A stretch of 63,377 nucleotides of DNA from Gammaproteobacteria bacterium (GCA_903970465.1 CAJCIO010000039.1:1-63377); one strand, 5' to 3'. Positions 8,103 through 18,215 are shown, numbered from the stretch's first letter. Program-made: numbers and translations. Notes: generated from the sequence alone by a model not told the origin.

Positions 8103-9422
8103 ATGTCTTTCAATATCGGTCTCAGCGGTCTGGCGGCAGCCAACAAAGCGCTGGATGTAACGGGTAACAACATCGCTAACGTCGCCACCACTGGCTTCAA
8201 GGCGTCGCGCACAGAATTCGCTGACCAGTACGCCGCCTCGATCAAGGCAACGGCAGGTAGCACCACTGTCGGCAGCGGTGTGAAAACCGAAGCGGTTTCG
8301 CAGCTGTTCAACCAGGGCAACATCAGCACCACTGACCAGAGCCTCGACCTGGCCATCAACGGCGACGGCTTCTTTACCATGAGCGACAACGGCACCAAGG
8401 TGTACACCCGTGCCGGTGCGTTCTCGAGCGACAAGTCAGGCTACATCGTCGACAGCTCGGGCGCCAACCTGCAAGGTTATTCCGTGGACGCCAACGGCAC
8501 CCTGCAAACGGGCGTGCTCAGCAACCTGAAGATCGATACGGCTAACCTCAGCCCCAAGTCTACTTCGACCATGTCGGAGACGCTGAACCTCAACTCCAGC
8601 GCGTCGACGCCGACTGTGACGCCGTTCGACGCCACTAACGTCAGCAGCTATAACTTCACCTACAACACCGAAATCTTCGACAGCCAGGGCAACTCGCACC
8701 AGCTCAATCAGTATTTCGTCAAGAACGACACCAGCAACTCGTGGGACATGTACACCACCATCGACGGTCGTAATCCGACCGACCCCACCAGTGCCACCCC
8801 GCTGGTGAACCCCGTCGCGTTCACCACCTCGGGAGCGCTCGACCTGACCAACACCACGACGCCGGTTTCGCCAGCGGATGCCGGCTTGTCGGTTACCAAT
8901 GGCGTGTTCAGTCTGGCGGGTTGGGTGCCGGCAACGCAAAACTCGGCGGGCACCTGGAGTTCCAACGGCTCCACCGCTTCAGCGGCCATTTCGATCGACC
9001 TGACCGGGATGACTCAGTACAACTCGACGTCCGCGGTCACCGCCAAGGACCAGAACGGCTACGCCACCGGCGAGCTGTCGAGCCTGAGCGTGGACTCTTC
9101 CGGTTCGCTGTTCGCCACTTTCACCAACGGCCAGAGCAAGACCATCGGCCAGGTGGCAATTGCCAACTTCGCCAACGTTCAGGGCTTGACCCCGATCGGC
9201 GGCACCAAGTGGAAAGAGTCCTACTCTTCCGGCGTCCCGGTCGTAGGCACCCCTGAAACCGGCACGCTGGGCAGCATCCAGTCCAATGCTCTGGAAGACT
9301 CCAACGTCGACCTGACCTCGGAGCTGGTGAACCTGATCAAGGAACAAAGCAACTATCAGGCGAACGCCAAGACCATATCGACTCAAAGCACCATCATGCA
9401 GACGCTGATCCAATCGGTGTAA
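8103..9422 (+). CDS. flgE: Flagellar hook protein FlgE
   Basis: 439 residues, similar to other Pseudomonas hook proteins. N-terminal axial signature SFNIGLSGLAAANKALDVTGNNIANVATTGFK; D1 region with LDLAINGDGFF and YTRAGAFSSDKSGYIVD; a Ser/Thr-rich surface region about residues 145-320; and the C-terminal helix SNVDLTSELVNLIKEQSNYQANAKTISTQSTIMQTLIQSV. It forms the universal joint outside the cell. Last gene of the operon; a REPIN-like hairpin follows. Confidence 0.96.
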   Translation: MSFNIGLSGLAAANKALDVTGNNIANVATTGFKASRTEFADQYAASIKATAGSTTVGSGVKTEAVSQLFNQGNISTTDQSLDLAINGDGFFTMSDNGTKVYTRAGAFSSDKSGYIVDSSGANLQGYSVDANGTLQTGVLSNLKIDTANLSPKSTSTMSETLNLNSSASTPTVTPFDATNVSSYNFTYNTEIFDSQGNSHQLNQYFVKNDTSNSWDMYTTIDGRNPTDPTSATPLVNPVAFTTSGALDLTNTTTPVSPADAGLSVTNGVFSLAGWVPATQNSAGTWSSNGSTASAAISIDLTGMTQYNSTSAVTAKDQNGYATGELSSLSVDSSGSLFATFTNGQSKTIGQVAIANFANVQGLTPIGGTKWKESYSSGVPVVGTPETGTLGSIQSNALEDSNVDLTSELVNLIKEQSNYQANAKTISTQSTIMQTLIQSV

Positions 9423-9438
9423 CGCGTCAGACATCCAC

Positions 9439-9525
9439 GTAGCGAGGGGGCTGGCCCCCGAAAGGGTTTCATTCGGCAGGCTGGTCTGCCTGTGGGACTG
9501 CTATCGGGGCAAGCCCCCTCGCTAC
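9439..9525 (+). repeat. REPIN-like inverted pair after flgE (REP family 2)
   Basis: GTAGCGAGGGGGCTGGCCCC (from 9439) and the inverse of GGGGCAAGCCCCCTCGCTAC (ending 9525) are near-perfect inverted copies; a small inner hairpin (GGCAG/CTGCC) sits between them. This REP type differs from the one after cheR. The rest of the 331-base gap to flgF contains the conserved upstream element and the flgF sigma54 promoter. Confidence 0.8.
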
Positions 9526-9643
9526 AGGATTTGCTATCTCTTCCTTGCGTCAAAAAATCTGACGGCGGTAGTTTGCCGCTCCTGGCAACAGGGCGCCGTA
9601 TTTCCGTCTTGATACAGCTTCAAACTTCCTCGCTCCAGTGCGC

Positions 9644-9662
9644 AACCCTTTTAAATCAAGGC
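9644..9662 (+). promoter_or_regulatory. Conserved upstream element of the flgF promoter
   Basis: AACCCTTTTAAATCAAGGC, the partner of the element upstream of flgB: 15 or more of 19 positions agree and the distance to the -24 box differs by one base. Candidate IHF or activator site. Confidence 0.5.
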
Positions 9663-9683
9663 TTGTAGCGGTCTTTTCAAAGT

Positions 9684-9699
9684 TGGCCCACTAATTGCT
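9684..9699 (+). promoter_or_regulatory. Sigma54 promoter of flgFGHIJKL
   Basis: TGGCCC (9684-9689) and TTGCT (9695-9699) give GG at 9685-9686 and GC at 9697-9698, ten bases apart. The expected start of transcription near 9710 is about 44 bases before flgF. Confidence 0.82.
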
Positions 9700-9753
9700 C
9701 TAGCACTGTTATCGATTCGCTAACCGGCAGTCGCCCGTCACCGGAGATACAGT

Positions 9754-10500
9754 GTGGACAAATTACTTTATGTAGCCATGACCGGCGCCAGCCAGAACGC
9801 GCTCGCGCAGAAGGTGCATGCCAACAACCTGGCCAACGTTTCCACCAACGGCTTTCAGCGCGATCTGGAGCAGGCGCGTTCGATGCCGGTATTCGGCGAC
9901 ACCTTTCCTTCGCGTGCCTATGCCATGACCGAGCGCCCGGCGACCGATTTTCAGCCCGGCGCCATGATCGAAACCGGACGTGACCTGGACATCGCCGTCA
10001 GCGGCAGTGGCGGTGATGGCTGGATCGCGGTGCAGACCCCGGACGGCAAAGAAGCCTATACCCGCTCGGCCAGCCTCAACATCGATGCCCTGGGCGTGTT
10101 GCGCACCGGCAGCGGCTTGCCGGTCATGGGCAACGGCGGGCCGATTGCCGTGCCGCCGGACGAGAAAATCGAGATCGGCAGCGACGGTACCATCAGCGTT
10201 CGTGGCATGGGGCAGTCGCCTCAGGCGTTGGCGCAGGTCGACCGCATCAAGCTGGTCAAGCCGGACCTCAAGAACATGACCAAAGGCGTCGACGGCCTGA
10301 TCCATACCGTCGACGGCAAGGCCGCGCCTGTGAATGCCGACGTGCAAGTGACGTCCGGGTTTCTGGAGGCGAGCAACGTCAATGCCGTGGAAGAGATGAC
10401 GTCGGTGCTGGAGCTTTCGAAGCAATTCGAAATGCACATCAAGATGATGTCCACGGCCAAAGAAGATGACCAGGCCATGGCCCGCGTTTTGCAATCTTAA
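9754..10500 (+). CDS. flgF: Flagellar proximal rod protein FlgF
   Basis: 248 residues, starting at GTG with GGAG upstream. N-terminal MDKLLYVAMTGASQNALAQK and [20 protein letters not shown] are the rod signature; DGWIAVQTPDGKEAYTRSASLNIDALGVL is the hook/rod D1 region; the C-terminus ASNVNAVEEMTSVLELSKQFEMHIKMM is conserved. FlgF is the connector layer of the rod. It lacks the TTQRAYE motif of FlgG, which distinguishes the two. Confidence 0.95.
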   Translation: MDKLLYVAMTGASQNALAQKVHANNLANVSTNGFQRDLEQARSMPVFGDTFPSRAYAMTERPATDFQPGAMIETGRDLDIAVSGSGGDGWIAVQTPDGKEAYTRSASLNIDALGVLRTGSGLPVMGNGGPIAVPPDEKIEIGSDGTISVRGMGQSPQALAQVDRIKLVKPDLKNMTKGVDGLIHTVDGKAAPVNADVQVTSGFLEASNVNAVEEMTSVLELSKQFEMHIKMMSTAKEDDQAMARVLQS

Positions 10501-10551
10501 GAATTATCTGTAACCCGCGCCGACGAACCGGCGCTCGAGGAGACGAATACC

Positions 10552-11337
10552 ATGCTTCCAGCACTTTGGGTCAGCAAGACCGGCCTTCAAGCCCAAGACT
10601 TGAACCTCACCACCATTTCCAACAACCTGGCCAACGTATCGACCACCGGCTTCAAGCGGGATCGCGCCGAATTCCAGGACCTGCTGTACCAGATCAAGCG
10701 CCAGCCGGGCGCTCAGTCCACCGCGGACACCGAGCTGCCATCGGGCCTGCAGGTCGGTACCGGTGTGCGCATCGTCGGCACCCAGAAGAACTTCACTGCG
10801 GGTTCCCTGCAGACCACCGATCAGCCGCTGGACCTGGCCGTCAACGGTCACGGTTTCTTCCAGATCACCCAGCCGGACGGCACCATCGCCTACACCCGCG
10901 ACGGTACCTTCCACCTGGATTCGACTGGCCAGATCGTCACCTCCAGCGGTATGGCGTTGAACCCGGCCATCGTGGTGCCGAGCAATGCCCAGACCTTCAC
11001 TGTCGGCACCGACGGCACCGTGTCGATCACTGTGCCTGGCAGCGCCACCGCTCAAGTGATCGGCAACCTGCAGATCGCTGACTTCGTCAACCCGGGCGGC
11101 TTGCAATCCATGGGTAGCAACTTGTACCTGGAAACCGCTTCCAGCGGGGCACCGCAAGCCGGTACGCCTGGCCTCAACGGCCTCGGTACCACCCTGCAGA
11201 ACACCCTGGAAAACTCCAACGTCAGCACCGTGGAAGAACTGGTGAACATGATCACCACCCAACGTGCCTACGAGATGAACTCCAAAGTGATCTCCACCGC
11301 AGACTCCATGCTGCAGTACGTCACGCAGAACCTGTAA
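10552..11337 (+). CDS. flgG: Flagellar distal rod protein FlgG
   Basis: 261 residues, the strongly conserved FlgG length. N-terminus [41 protein letters not shown]; a [11 protein letters not shown] segment typical of Flg[14 protein letters not shown]; and the C-terminal [30 protein letters not shown]. It forms the stiff distal rod crossing the peptidoglycan. Sits 51 bases after flgF in the same operon. Confidence 0.97.
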   Translation: MLPALWVSKTGLQAQDLNLTTISNNLANVSTTGFKRDRAEFQDLLYQIKRQPGAQSTADTELPSGLQVGTGVRIVGTQKNFTAGSLQTTDQPLDLAVNGHGFFQITQPDGTIAYTRDGTFHLDSTGQIVTSSGMALNPAIVVPSNAQTFTVGTDGTVSITVPGSATAQVIGNLQIADFVNPGGLQSMGSNLYLETASSGAPQAGTPGLNGLGTTLQNTLENSNVSTVEELVNMITTQRAYEMNSKVISTADSMLQYVTQNL

Positions 11338-11413
11338 GGCGTTAGTCATTCTGTTCAAACCACTGTCCGTCTGTTGGCGCCCAGGCGCCTGTTACACCGT
11401 GAGGTCGAAAGTC

Positions 11414-12094
11414 ATGAGTCGTTTGTTCGCTACCGTCATCGCCTTGAGTGGAATCACTTTGCTCGCTGGCTGCATGGGTCCTCAGCCCAAGCCAAACGAC
11501 CCGTACTACGCCCCGGTGTTGCCACGCACACCTTTGCCGGCAGCGGCCAACAACGGCTCGATCTACCAGGCCGGGTTCGAGCAGAACATGTATGGCGATC
11601 GCAAGGCGTTCCGGATCGGTGACATCATCACCATTACCCTGAACGAGAAGACCGCCGCCAGTAAAACGGCGAACTCCAAGATCGCCAAGACCAGCGCCAC
11701 CACCATGGGCATCACCTCGCTGTTCGGCAGCGGTGTGCATTCGGGCGACGCCAACCTCAATGCCGGCTACAGCGGCGACCGCGCGACCAACGGCAATAGC
11801 CAGGCAGCGCAGGGCAACAGCCTCACCGGCTCGGTCACGGTGACCGTTGCCGACGTCTTGCCCAACGGCATTCTGGCCGTGCGCGGCGAGAAATGGATGA
11901 CCCTGAACACCGGTGAAGAACTGGTGCGGATCGCTGGCATGATCCGTGCAGATGACATAGCAACCGACAATACAGTGTCGTCGAATCGGGTAGCCGATGC
12001 GCGGATCACGTACTCGGGAACCGGCTCCTTTGCCGACGCGAGCCAGACTGGATGGCTGGATCGCTTCTTCCTTAGCCCGTATTGGCCCTTCTGA
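11414..12094 (+). CDS. flgH: Flagellar L-ring lipoprotein FlgH
   Basis: 226 residues from the ATG at 11414, which has GAGG nine bases upstream; an in-frame GTG at 11399 would add five residues and is less likely. The lipoprotein signal [20 protein letters not shown] ends at the lipobox cysteine. Family motifs: [35 protein letters not shown], later [23 protein letters not shown], and [28 protein letters not shown] at the end. It forms the outer-membrane bushing of the rod. Confidence 0.95.
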   Translation: MSRLFATVIALSGITLLAGCMGPQPKPNDPYYAPVLPRTPLPAAANNGSIYQAGFEQNMYGDRKAFRIGDIITITLNEKTAASKTANSKIAKTSATTMGITSLFGSGVHSGDANLNAGYSGDRATNGNSQAAQGNSLTGSVTVTVADVLPNGILAVRGEKWMTLNTGEELVRIAGMIRADDIATDNTVSSNRVADARITYSGTGSFADASQTGWLDRFFLSPYWPF

Positions 12095-12106
12095 GTGCGC
12101 CTGACC

Positions 12107-13216
12107 ATGCTCAAACTCAAACACCTGATTGCGGCGACGATGTTGTTGTCCATGGCCTTCAGCGTTCAAGCCGAACGCCTGAAGGACATCGCCAGCATTT
12201 CGGGCGTACGTACCAACCAGTTGATCGGCTACGGTCTGGTGGTGGGGCTCGATGGTACGGGTGACCAGACCACGCAGACGCCGTTCACCCTGCAGACGTT
12301 CAACAACATGCTCGCCCAGTTCGGCATCAAGGTGCCGTCGGGCTCGGGGACCGTGCAGTTGAAAAACGTCGCGGCGGTATCGATCTTTGCCGATCTGCCG
12401 GCGTTCTCGAAACCCGGTCAGGCCATCGACATTACCGTGTCGTCCATCGGTAACTCCAAGAGCCTGCGCGGCGGCAGCCTGCTGATGACCCCGCTCAAGG
12501 GTATCGACGGCAACGTCTACGCCGTCGCTCAGGGCAACCTGGTGGTGGGCGGCTTCGACGCCGAAGGCCGCGATGGTTCGAAGATCACCGTCAACGTGCC
12601 GTCGTCGGGGCGGATTCCTGGCGGTGCCACGGTCGAGCGTTCGGTCCCGAGCGGTTTCAACCAGGGCAACAGCCTGACCTTGAACCTCAACCGTTCCGAC
12701 TTCACCACCGCCAAGCATATCGTCGACACCATCAACAACATGCTCGGCCCTGGCGTGGCTCAGGCCATCGACGGCGGTTCGGTGCGCGTCACCGCGCCGC
12801 TCGATCCCAACCAGCGGGTCGACTACCTGTCGGTGCTCGAAAACCTCGAGATCGATCCTGGCCAGGCGGTCGCCAAAGTCATCATCAACTCGCGTACCGG
12901 TACCATCGTGATCGGCCAGAACGTCAAGGTTTCGCCTGCTGCGGTCACCCACGGCAGCCTGACGGTGACCATCACCGAAGACCCGATCGTCAGCCAGCCT
13001 GGCGCCTTGTCCAACGGCACCACGGCCGTCGTGCCGCGCTCCAAGGTCAATGCCCAGCAGGAAGCCAAACCGATGTTCAAGTTCGGCCCGGGCACGACCC
13101 TGGACGAAATCGTACGGGCGGTGAATCAGGTCGGCGCTGCACCTAGCGACCTGATGGCCATTCTTGAAGCCTTGAAACAGGCTGGCGCCTTGCAGGCCGA
13201 CCTGATCGTCATTTGA
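12107..13216 (+). CDS. flgI: Flagellar P-ring protein FlgI
   Basis: 369 residues from the ATG at 12107 (an in-frame GTG at 12095 adds four). A Sec signal peptide ([20 protein letters not shown]) precedes [32 protein letters not shown], the family's opening. The protein polymerises in the periplasm around the rod, with FlgA as chaperone. The end [22 protein letters not shown] is standard. It follows flgH by 12 bases and precedes flgJ by 11. Confidence 0.96.
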   Translation: MLKLKHLIAATMLLSMAFSVQAERLKDIASISGVRTNQLIGYGLVVGLDGTGDQTTQTPFTLQTFNNMLAQFGIKVPSGSGTVQLKNVAAVSIFADLPAFSKPGQAIDITVSSIGNSKSLRGGSLLMTPLKGIDGNVYAVAQGNLVVGGFDAEGRDGSKITVNVPSSGRIPGGATVERSVPSGFNQGNSLTLNLNRSDFTTAKHIVDTINNMLGPGVAQAIDGGSVRVTAPLDPNQRVDYLSVLENLEIDPGQAVAKVIINSRTGTIVIGQNVKVSPAAVTHGSLTVTITEDPIVSQPGALSNGTTAVVPRSKVNAQQEAKPMFKFGPGTTLDEIVRAVNQVGAAPSDLMAILEALKQAGALQADLIVI

Positions 13217-13227
13217 GGTAAGCGACC

Positions 13228-14496
13228 ATGGACATGCCCAAGGGTGGAGTTTCCGCCCCCGCCGACAGCGGCGCCTATACCGACCTCAATCGTCTGAACA
13301 ACCTCAAGATTGGCGATCGCGACAGCGACGCCAACCTGAAAAAGGTCGCTCAGGAGTTCGAATCGTTGTTCGTCGGCGAGATGCTCAAGTCCATGCGTTC
13401 TGCCAACGATGTGCTGGCCAAGGACAACCCGCTCAACACCGAGACCGTCAAGCAGTACCAGTCCATGTACGACCAGCAGCTCGCCGTGACCATGTCGCGT
13501 CAGGGCGGCATTGGCCTGCAGGACGTGCTGATGCGGCAATTGTCGAAGACCAAGGACGTGGGCCACAGCGCGGGCAACAACCCGTTCCAGCGTCCTGGCA
13601 GCAACGGCACGCCGCTGGGTGCGGTGCACAACAGCGCCGCCGACAGCACGGCCAGCACCGCGGTCAGCGGCGCCAATCTCATGGCCAAGCTCAACGAGCG
13701 GCGCCTGTCGTTGCCGAGCAAGCTGTCTGATCGCCTGCTGGCGGGCATCGTGCCGTCGGCGTCCTGGGATGGCACCACCGACGCCAGCCGTAATCGCTTG
13801 CACCCTGAAGGCACGGCGCATTCCAACGTGCTGCTGGCGGGCAGGAGCCAGGTCGCCACCGCGGCAGTCGCCAGTACCAGCGATACCAGCGGCACCGACA
13901 GCGGTAACGGCGACTGGACCCAGGATCCGACCCTGCCGATCATCAAGGCTCAGGAAAACCGTCGCGTACAGATTCCGCTGGCGCCGAGCAAAGGCTCGTT
14001 CGCCTCCAACGACGACTTCATCGCCACCATGCTGCCGATGGCTCAAGAAGCCGCGGCACGTATCGGCGTCGATCCGAAAATTCTGGTGGCTCAGGCTGCT
14101 CTGGAAACCGGCTTCGGCAAATCGGTCATGCGCGCCGAGGACGGCAGCAGTAGCCATAACCTGTTCGGCATCAAGGCTTCCGGCAATTGGCAGGGCGAGC
14201 AGGCGCGGGCGATCACCAGCGAGTTCCGCAATGGCGCCATGGTCAAAGAGACCGCGCAGTTCCGCTCGTACTCCTCGTATGCCGACAGTTTCCACGACCT
14301 GGTCAGCCTGTTGCAGAACAACGATCGCTATAAAGGTGTGGTGAATGCGGCCGATAACCCGGAACAGTTTGTAAAAGAGTTGCAGAAAGCCGGCTACGCC
14401 ACGGACCCGGACTACGCCTCGAAGATTTCCCAGATTGCCAAGCAGATGAAGAGCTACCAGAACTACGCAATGGGTAGTTCTTCCACGACTTTATAA
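13228..14496 (+). CDS. flgJ: Flagellar rod-cap and peptidoglycan hydrolase FlgJ
   Basis: 422 residues, longer than the enterobacterial protein of about 315 but usual for Pseudomonas. Residues 35-105 are the rod-binding domain (VAQEFESLFVGEMLKSMRSAN; MSRQGGIGLQDVLMRQL). A Ser/Thr/Ala-rich linker covers about 110-255. Residues 258-415 are the glucosaminidase-type muramidase domain, with catalytic Glu293 in ILVAQAALETGFGK and HNLFGIKASGNWQG. It opens the peptidoglycan for the rod. Its 3' end contains an exact FliA promoter sequence. Confidence 0.95.
   Translation: MDMPKGGVSAPADSGAYTDLNRLNNLKIGDRDSDANLKKVAQEFESLFVGEMLKSMRSANDVLAKDNPLNTETVKQYQSMYDQQLAVTMSRQGGIGLQDVLMRQLSKTKDVGHSAGNNPFQRPGSNGTPLGAVHNSAADSTASTAVSGANLMAKLNERRLSLPSKLSDRLLAGIVPSASWDGTTDASRNRLHPEGTAHSNVLLAGRSQVATAAVASTSDTSGTDSGNGDWTQDPTLPIIKAQENRRVQIPLAPSKGSFASNDDFIATMLPMAQEAAARIGVDPKILVAQAALETGFGKSVMRAEDGSSSHNLFGIKASGNWQGEQARAITSEFRNGAMVKETAQFRSYSSYADSFHDLVSLLQNNDRYKGVVNAADNPEQFVKELQKAGYATDPDYASKISQIAKQMKSYQNYAMGSSSTTL
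14331..14357 (+). promoter_or_regulatory. FliA (sigma28) promoter inside flgJ, upstream of flgKL
   Basis: TAAA (14331-14334), 15 bases, GCCGATAA (14350-14357): a match at all 12 consensus positions with consensus spacing. It lies about 150 bases before flgK, within the flgJ coding sequence. It would let late FliA activity raise the hook-filament junction genes flgK and flgL separately from the flgF operon. Confidence 0.7.
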
Positions 14497-14506
14497 GGGC
14501 TGAACC

Positions 14507-16519
14507 ATGTCGCTGATCAACATCGGGCTCTCGTCGCTCAATGCCAACACCGCAGCGCTGAACACCATCAGTAACAACATTGCCAACGTTGATACTGACG
14601 GCTATTCGCGCCAACAAACGGTGACCACTTCGTCCGCCCTGCAGAACATCGGCGTGGGCTACATTGGTACTGGTACGACGCTGTCCGATGTTCGCCGCAT
14701 CTACAACAGCTTCCTTGATACCCAGGTGCAGACCACCACTGCGCTGGCGGCCGATGCCACTGCGTATTCGACCCAGGCGTCGAGCACCGACGCGCTGCTG
14801 TCGGATGACAGCACCGGCATTTCCACCACCATGGCGTCGTTCTTCACTCAGTTGCAGGCGGTGTCGACCACAGCCAACGATGCCTCCTCGCGCGCCTCGC
14901 TGCTGACCGCCGCGAAAGCGTTGACGGCTCGGTTCAACTCGGTCGCCTCGCAATTGGCCGCCCAGAACACCGACGTCAACAACCAGTTGGCCAGCACTGC
15001 CAGCAAGGTCAACGACCTCGCGGCCAGCATCGCCAAGCTCAACACCCAGATCACTCAGGCGAACAACGGTGGCACCCCCAACAGCCTGCTCGACTCGCGT
15101 AACGAAGCCGTGCGCCAGCTCAACGAACTGGTCGGCGCCAAGGTCATCGACAACAACGGCAGCTACGACGTTTATATCGGTAACGGCCAGACCCTGGTCA
15201 GCGGCAGCACGGTCAACAAGCTGACGACGGTCCCCAGCACCACCGATGCGACGCAGATGAGCCTGCAGTTGAACTACTCGCAATACAGCACCGACGTCAC
15301 CTCCGTGGTCACCGGCGGCAGCATCGGCGGTCTGTTGCGTTATCGTTCCGACGTGCTGACCCCGGCTACCAATCAGTTGGGCCGTATTGCGCTGACCATG
15401 GCCGACACCGTCAACAGCCAGTTGGCTCAAGGTGTGGACAGCTACGGCAACTTCGGCAGCGACTTGTACAGCGACATCAACAGCGATGCTCAAAACGCTC
15501 AGCGCAGTATCGGCGCCGGAACCAACAAGGGCACCAGCAACTTCAACGTCAGCATCAGCGATACCAGCAAGCTGACGGACAGCGACTACCAGGTGACCTT
15601 CACCGACGCGACCCATTACTCCGTCAGCAAACTGCCGGACGGCACGGCCATGGGCAGCTACAGCACCGCCGACAAACCCGAGATCGATGGCTTTCAGCTG
15701 TCGCTCAACGGCACCAGCGTACAGGCCGGTGACACCTTCAAGATCATCCCGACCCGTGCCGCGGCGACCGCTATCACCACGGTGATGACCGATCCCAAGA
15801 CCCTGGCTGCCGCAGGTGCCTTGACCGTCAATGCCGGGGCCAGCAACAGTGGTTCAGGCTCGGTCACTCAGCCAGCCCTGAGCTCGGTGCTCGACGACGG
15901 CTCGAGCGCCGACCTGCAGGCGGGCATCAAGAATTCCTCGCCGGTCAAACTGGTATTCAGTGCGGCGGCCGATGGCAGCCAGAGCTACAAGGTCTACACC
16001 GCCGGCGGCAGCGAGATCACCAGCGCCGCCGGTACCATCGTGCCCGGCCAGAACAACGACCTGAGCATCACGATTCCGCTGCTGGACTCGAGCGGCAACG
16101 CTATCGCCGGCAAGAGCTACAGCTTTGCCATGACCGTGTCGGGTACTCCGGCGACCAACGATACCTACACCGTGTCGATGACCGCCGCCGGCTCCTCGGA
16201 CAACCGCAACGCCATCACCACCCTGGCGCTGCAGACCAAGGCCACCATCGGTACCTCCGACGGCAACGGCGTGAGCCTTTCCGATGCCAACGCATCCCTG
16301 GTATCCACCGTCGGTGCCAAGGCCGCGCAGGGCACCAGCGACGTGACCGCGACCACCGCTGTATTGACCCAGGCCACCACCTCGCGGGACTCGGTATCAG
16401 GGGTCAACCTCGACGAAGAAACCGCCAACCTGGTCAAGTATCAGCAGTACTACACCGCCTCTTCGCAGATCATCAAGGCGGCCCAGACCATGTTCGATAC
16501 TTTGATCAACAACCTTTAA
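14507..16519 (+). CDS. flgK: Hook-filament junction protein FlgK (HAP1)
   Basis: 670 residues. N-terminus SLINIGLSSLNANTAALNTISNNIANVDTDGYSRQQTV, then GYIGTGTTLSDVRRIYNSFLDTQVQ, and the long coiled region LAASIAKLNTQITQANNGGTPNSLLDSRNEAVRQLNELVG; the C-terminal helix SGVNLDEETANLVKYQQYYTASSQIIKAAQTMFDTLINNL matches the family. The central surface domain (about 340-560) is Ser/Thr/Gly-rich. Exported with FlgN. Located 10 bases after flgJ. Confidence 0.96.
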   Translation: MSLINIGLSSLNANTAALNTISNNIANVDTDGYSRQQTVTTSSALQNIGVGYIGTGTTLSDVRRIYNSFLDTQVQTTTALAADATAYSTQASSTDALLSDDSTGISTTMASFFTQLQAVSTTANDASSRASLLTAAKALTARFNSVASQLAAQNTDVNNQLASTASKVNDLAASIAKLNTQITQANNGGTPNSLLDSRNEAVRQLNELVGAKVIDNNGSYDVYIGNGQTLVSGSTVNKLTTVPSTTDATQMSLQLNYSQYSTDVTSVVTGGSIGGLLRYRSDVLTPATNQLGRIALTMADTVNSQLAQGVDSYGNFGSDLYSDINSDAQNAQRSIGAGTNKGTSNFNVSISDTSKLTDSDYQVTFTDATHYSVSKLPDGTAMGSYSTADKPEIDGFQLSLNGTSVQAGDTFKIIPTRAAATAITTVMTDPKTLAAAGALTVNAGASNSGSGSVTQPALSSVLDDGSSADLQAGIKNSSPVKLVFSAAADGSQSYKVYTAGGSEITSAAGTIVPGQNNDLSITIPLLDSSGNAIAGKSYSFAMTVSGTPATNDTYTVSMTAAGSSDNRNAITTLALQTKATIGTSDGNGVSLSDANASLVSTVGAKAAQGTSDVTATTAVLTQATTSRDSVSGVNLDEETANLVKYQQYYTASSQIIKAAQTMFDTLINNL

Positions 16520-16532
16520 GGAGCGCTGACGT

Positions 16533-18104
16533 ATGCGTATTTCAACCAGTCAATACTACGAAACCAGCGCTGCCAACTATTCCCGCACCTACGGCAACGT
16601 GGTTGCCTCCGGCGAAGAGGCCAGCAGCGGCATCAAGGTCAACACCGCCGCCGATGATCCGGTGGGCGCCGCGCGCCTGTTGCAACTGGGCCAGCAGAGT
16701 TCGATGCTGAGTCAGTACAAGAGCAACATGACCGCTGCCACCACCACCATGACGGCTTCGGAAACTGCGCTGACGAGCATCACCAATGCCCTGCAGAAGG
16801 CCAGGGAACTGGCGTTGGGCGCGGCCAACGGCACTTTTACCGATGCCGATCGCAAGGCTAACGCTGAAGAGCTGTCGCAGCTCAAGAGCCAGATCCTCGG
16901 CCTGATGAACAGTCAGGATGCCAGCGGCAACTATCTGTTTTCGGGCTCCAAGTCTTCCACAGTGCCTTACACCCTCAACTCTGATGGCTCTTACACCTAC
17001 AACGGTGACCAGAGCTCGATCAACATGGCTATTGGTCAGGGCCTGTCGATCGCCAGTAACACCACGGGTTGGGATGCCTTCGAGCAGGCGACCAACACCA
17101 CCCGCACCACTACCACGCCAAGTGTGGATGACGGCAAGGTCACGCTGTCGGGCGGGCTCGTCTCCAACAGTGCGAGCTACAGTTCCAGCTTCACCAGCGG
17201 CGCGCCGTATACCATTACGTACACTAGCGCGACCCAGTTGAAGATCACCGACAGCACTGGCACCGACCGGACCTCCGAGCTGACGGCCAACGGTGTGGTT
17301 TCTTCCAGTACAGCAGCGGATCAGAGCATCAGTTTTCGGGGTGTCGACCTGACCCTCAACGTCAACCTGGCCAGTGGCGATGATGCGGCGACCGTGTTGA
17401 CCGGTCGTAGCTTCACCTTTGCCGCGAGCCCGGATACGTTCAATACCGCGCGCGTCAGCACCAACACCTCGACCGCGCAGGTCACTGCGGCCACTACGAG
17501 CGCTACGAACACCGCCGACTACACCAGCAAGTATCCCGCAAGCGGAGCGGTGCTCAAGGTCACGGGTACCACGCCGAGTACCACCGTGGCGTTGTATGCC
17601 TCGCCGCTGACGGCCAACAGTCAGCCCATCGATAGCCAGACGCTGACGGGTGGCAAGGTCACGCTGGCGGGTGTCGATTTCACCCTCAGTGGTACCCCGG
17701 CGACCGGTGATCAGTTCACCGTGCAGGCCAATACCCACACCAACCAGAACATCCTCAATACCCTGAACGATTTGACTGCAGCCCTGCTGACCCCGACTGA
17801 CGGTGACGCCGTCGCTCAGCAGAAGCTCAACGCCAAGGTGCAATCCGCCTTGGGCAACCTGACCAGCGGCATGGACCAGGTGAGTTCGGCGCTCAGCTCG
17901 ATCGGCGCCAGGGGGCAGGCGGTCGATGCTCAGACCACCACCAACACCACGTTGACCACCAACAACGACAACAACCAATCGACCATCCGCAACTCCGATC
18001 CGGCCGAAGTCATGACCCGCCTTACCCTGCAGCAGACCATGCTCACGGCGGCACAGCTGGCGTTCAGCCGTATCTCGCAGCTTGGCCTGTTCAACAAGCT
18101 CTAA
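16533..18104 (+). CDS. flgL: Hook-filament junction protein FlgL (HAP3)
   Basis: 523 residues; longer than enterobacterial FlgL (about 317) because of a Thr/Ser-rich middle insert (residues 175-400). N-terminus MRISTSQYYETSAANYSRTYGNVVASGEEASSGIKVNTAADDPVGAARLLQL is the flagellin-like D0/D1 region; the C-terminus SDPAEVMTRLTLQQTMLTAAQLAFSRISQLGLFNKL is the matching helix. It joins FlgK to the flagellin filament. Last structural gene before the glycosylation island. Confidence 0.95.
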   Translation: MRISTSQYYETSAANYSRTYGNVVASGEEASSGIKVNTAADDPVGAARLLQLGQQSSMLSQYKSNMTAATTTMTASETALTSITNALQKARELALGAANGTFTDADRKANAEELSQLKSQILGLMNSQDASGNYLFSGSKSSTVPYTLNSDGSYTYNGDQSSINMAIGQGLSIASNTTGWDAFEQATNTTRTTTTPSVDDGKVTLSGGLVSNSASYSSSFTSGAPYTITYTSATQLKITDSTGTDRTSELTANGVVSSSTAADQSISFRGVDLTLNVNLASGDDAATVLTGRSFTFAASPDTFNTARVSTNTSTAQVTAATTSATNTADYTSKYPASGAVLKVTGTTPSTTVALYASPLTANSQPIDSQTLTGGKVTLAGVDFTLSGTPATGDQFTVQANTHTNQNILNTLNDLTAALLTPTDGDAVAQQKLNAKVQSALGNLTSGMDQVSSALSSIGARGQAVDAQTTTNTTLTTNNDNNQSTIRNSDPAEVMTRLTLQQTMLTAAQLAFSRISQLGLFNKL

Positions 18105-18124
18105 GCTACACTCGCTACCTGTAA

Positions 18125-18147
18125 CCGCGGGGGCAGATGCCCCGCGG
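18125..18147 (+). repeat. GC-rich hairpin between flgL and the first glycosyltransferase
   Basis: CCGCGGGGGC (18125-18134) pairs with GCCCCGCGG (18139-18147) around AGAT with one bulged G. No T run follows. It may end flgL transcripts partly, or insulate the glycosyltransferase gene while allowing read-through. Confidence 0.5.
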
Positions 18148-18215
18148 TCATCCCTTCTGTAGCGTCCGCGCTTGTCACGTTGTCGCCGGACGCTTGCCGC
18201 GTGAGAGCGTTCATA

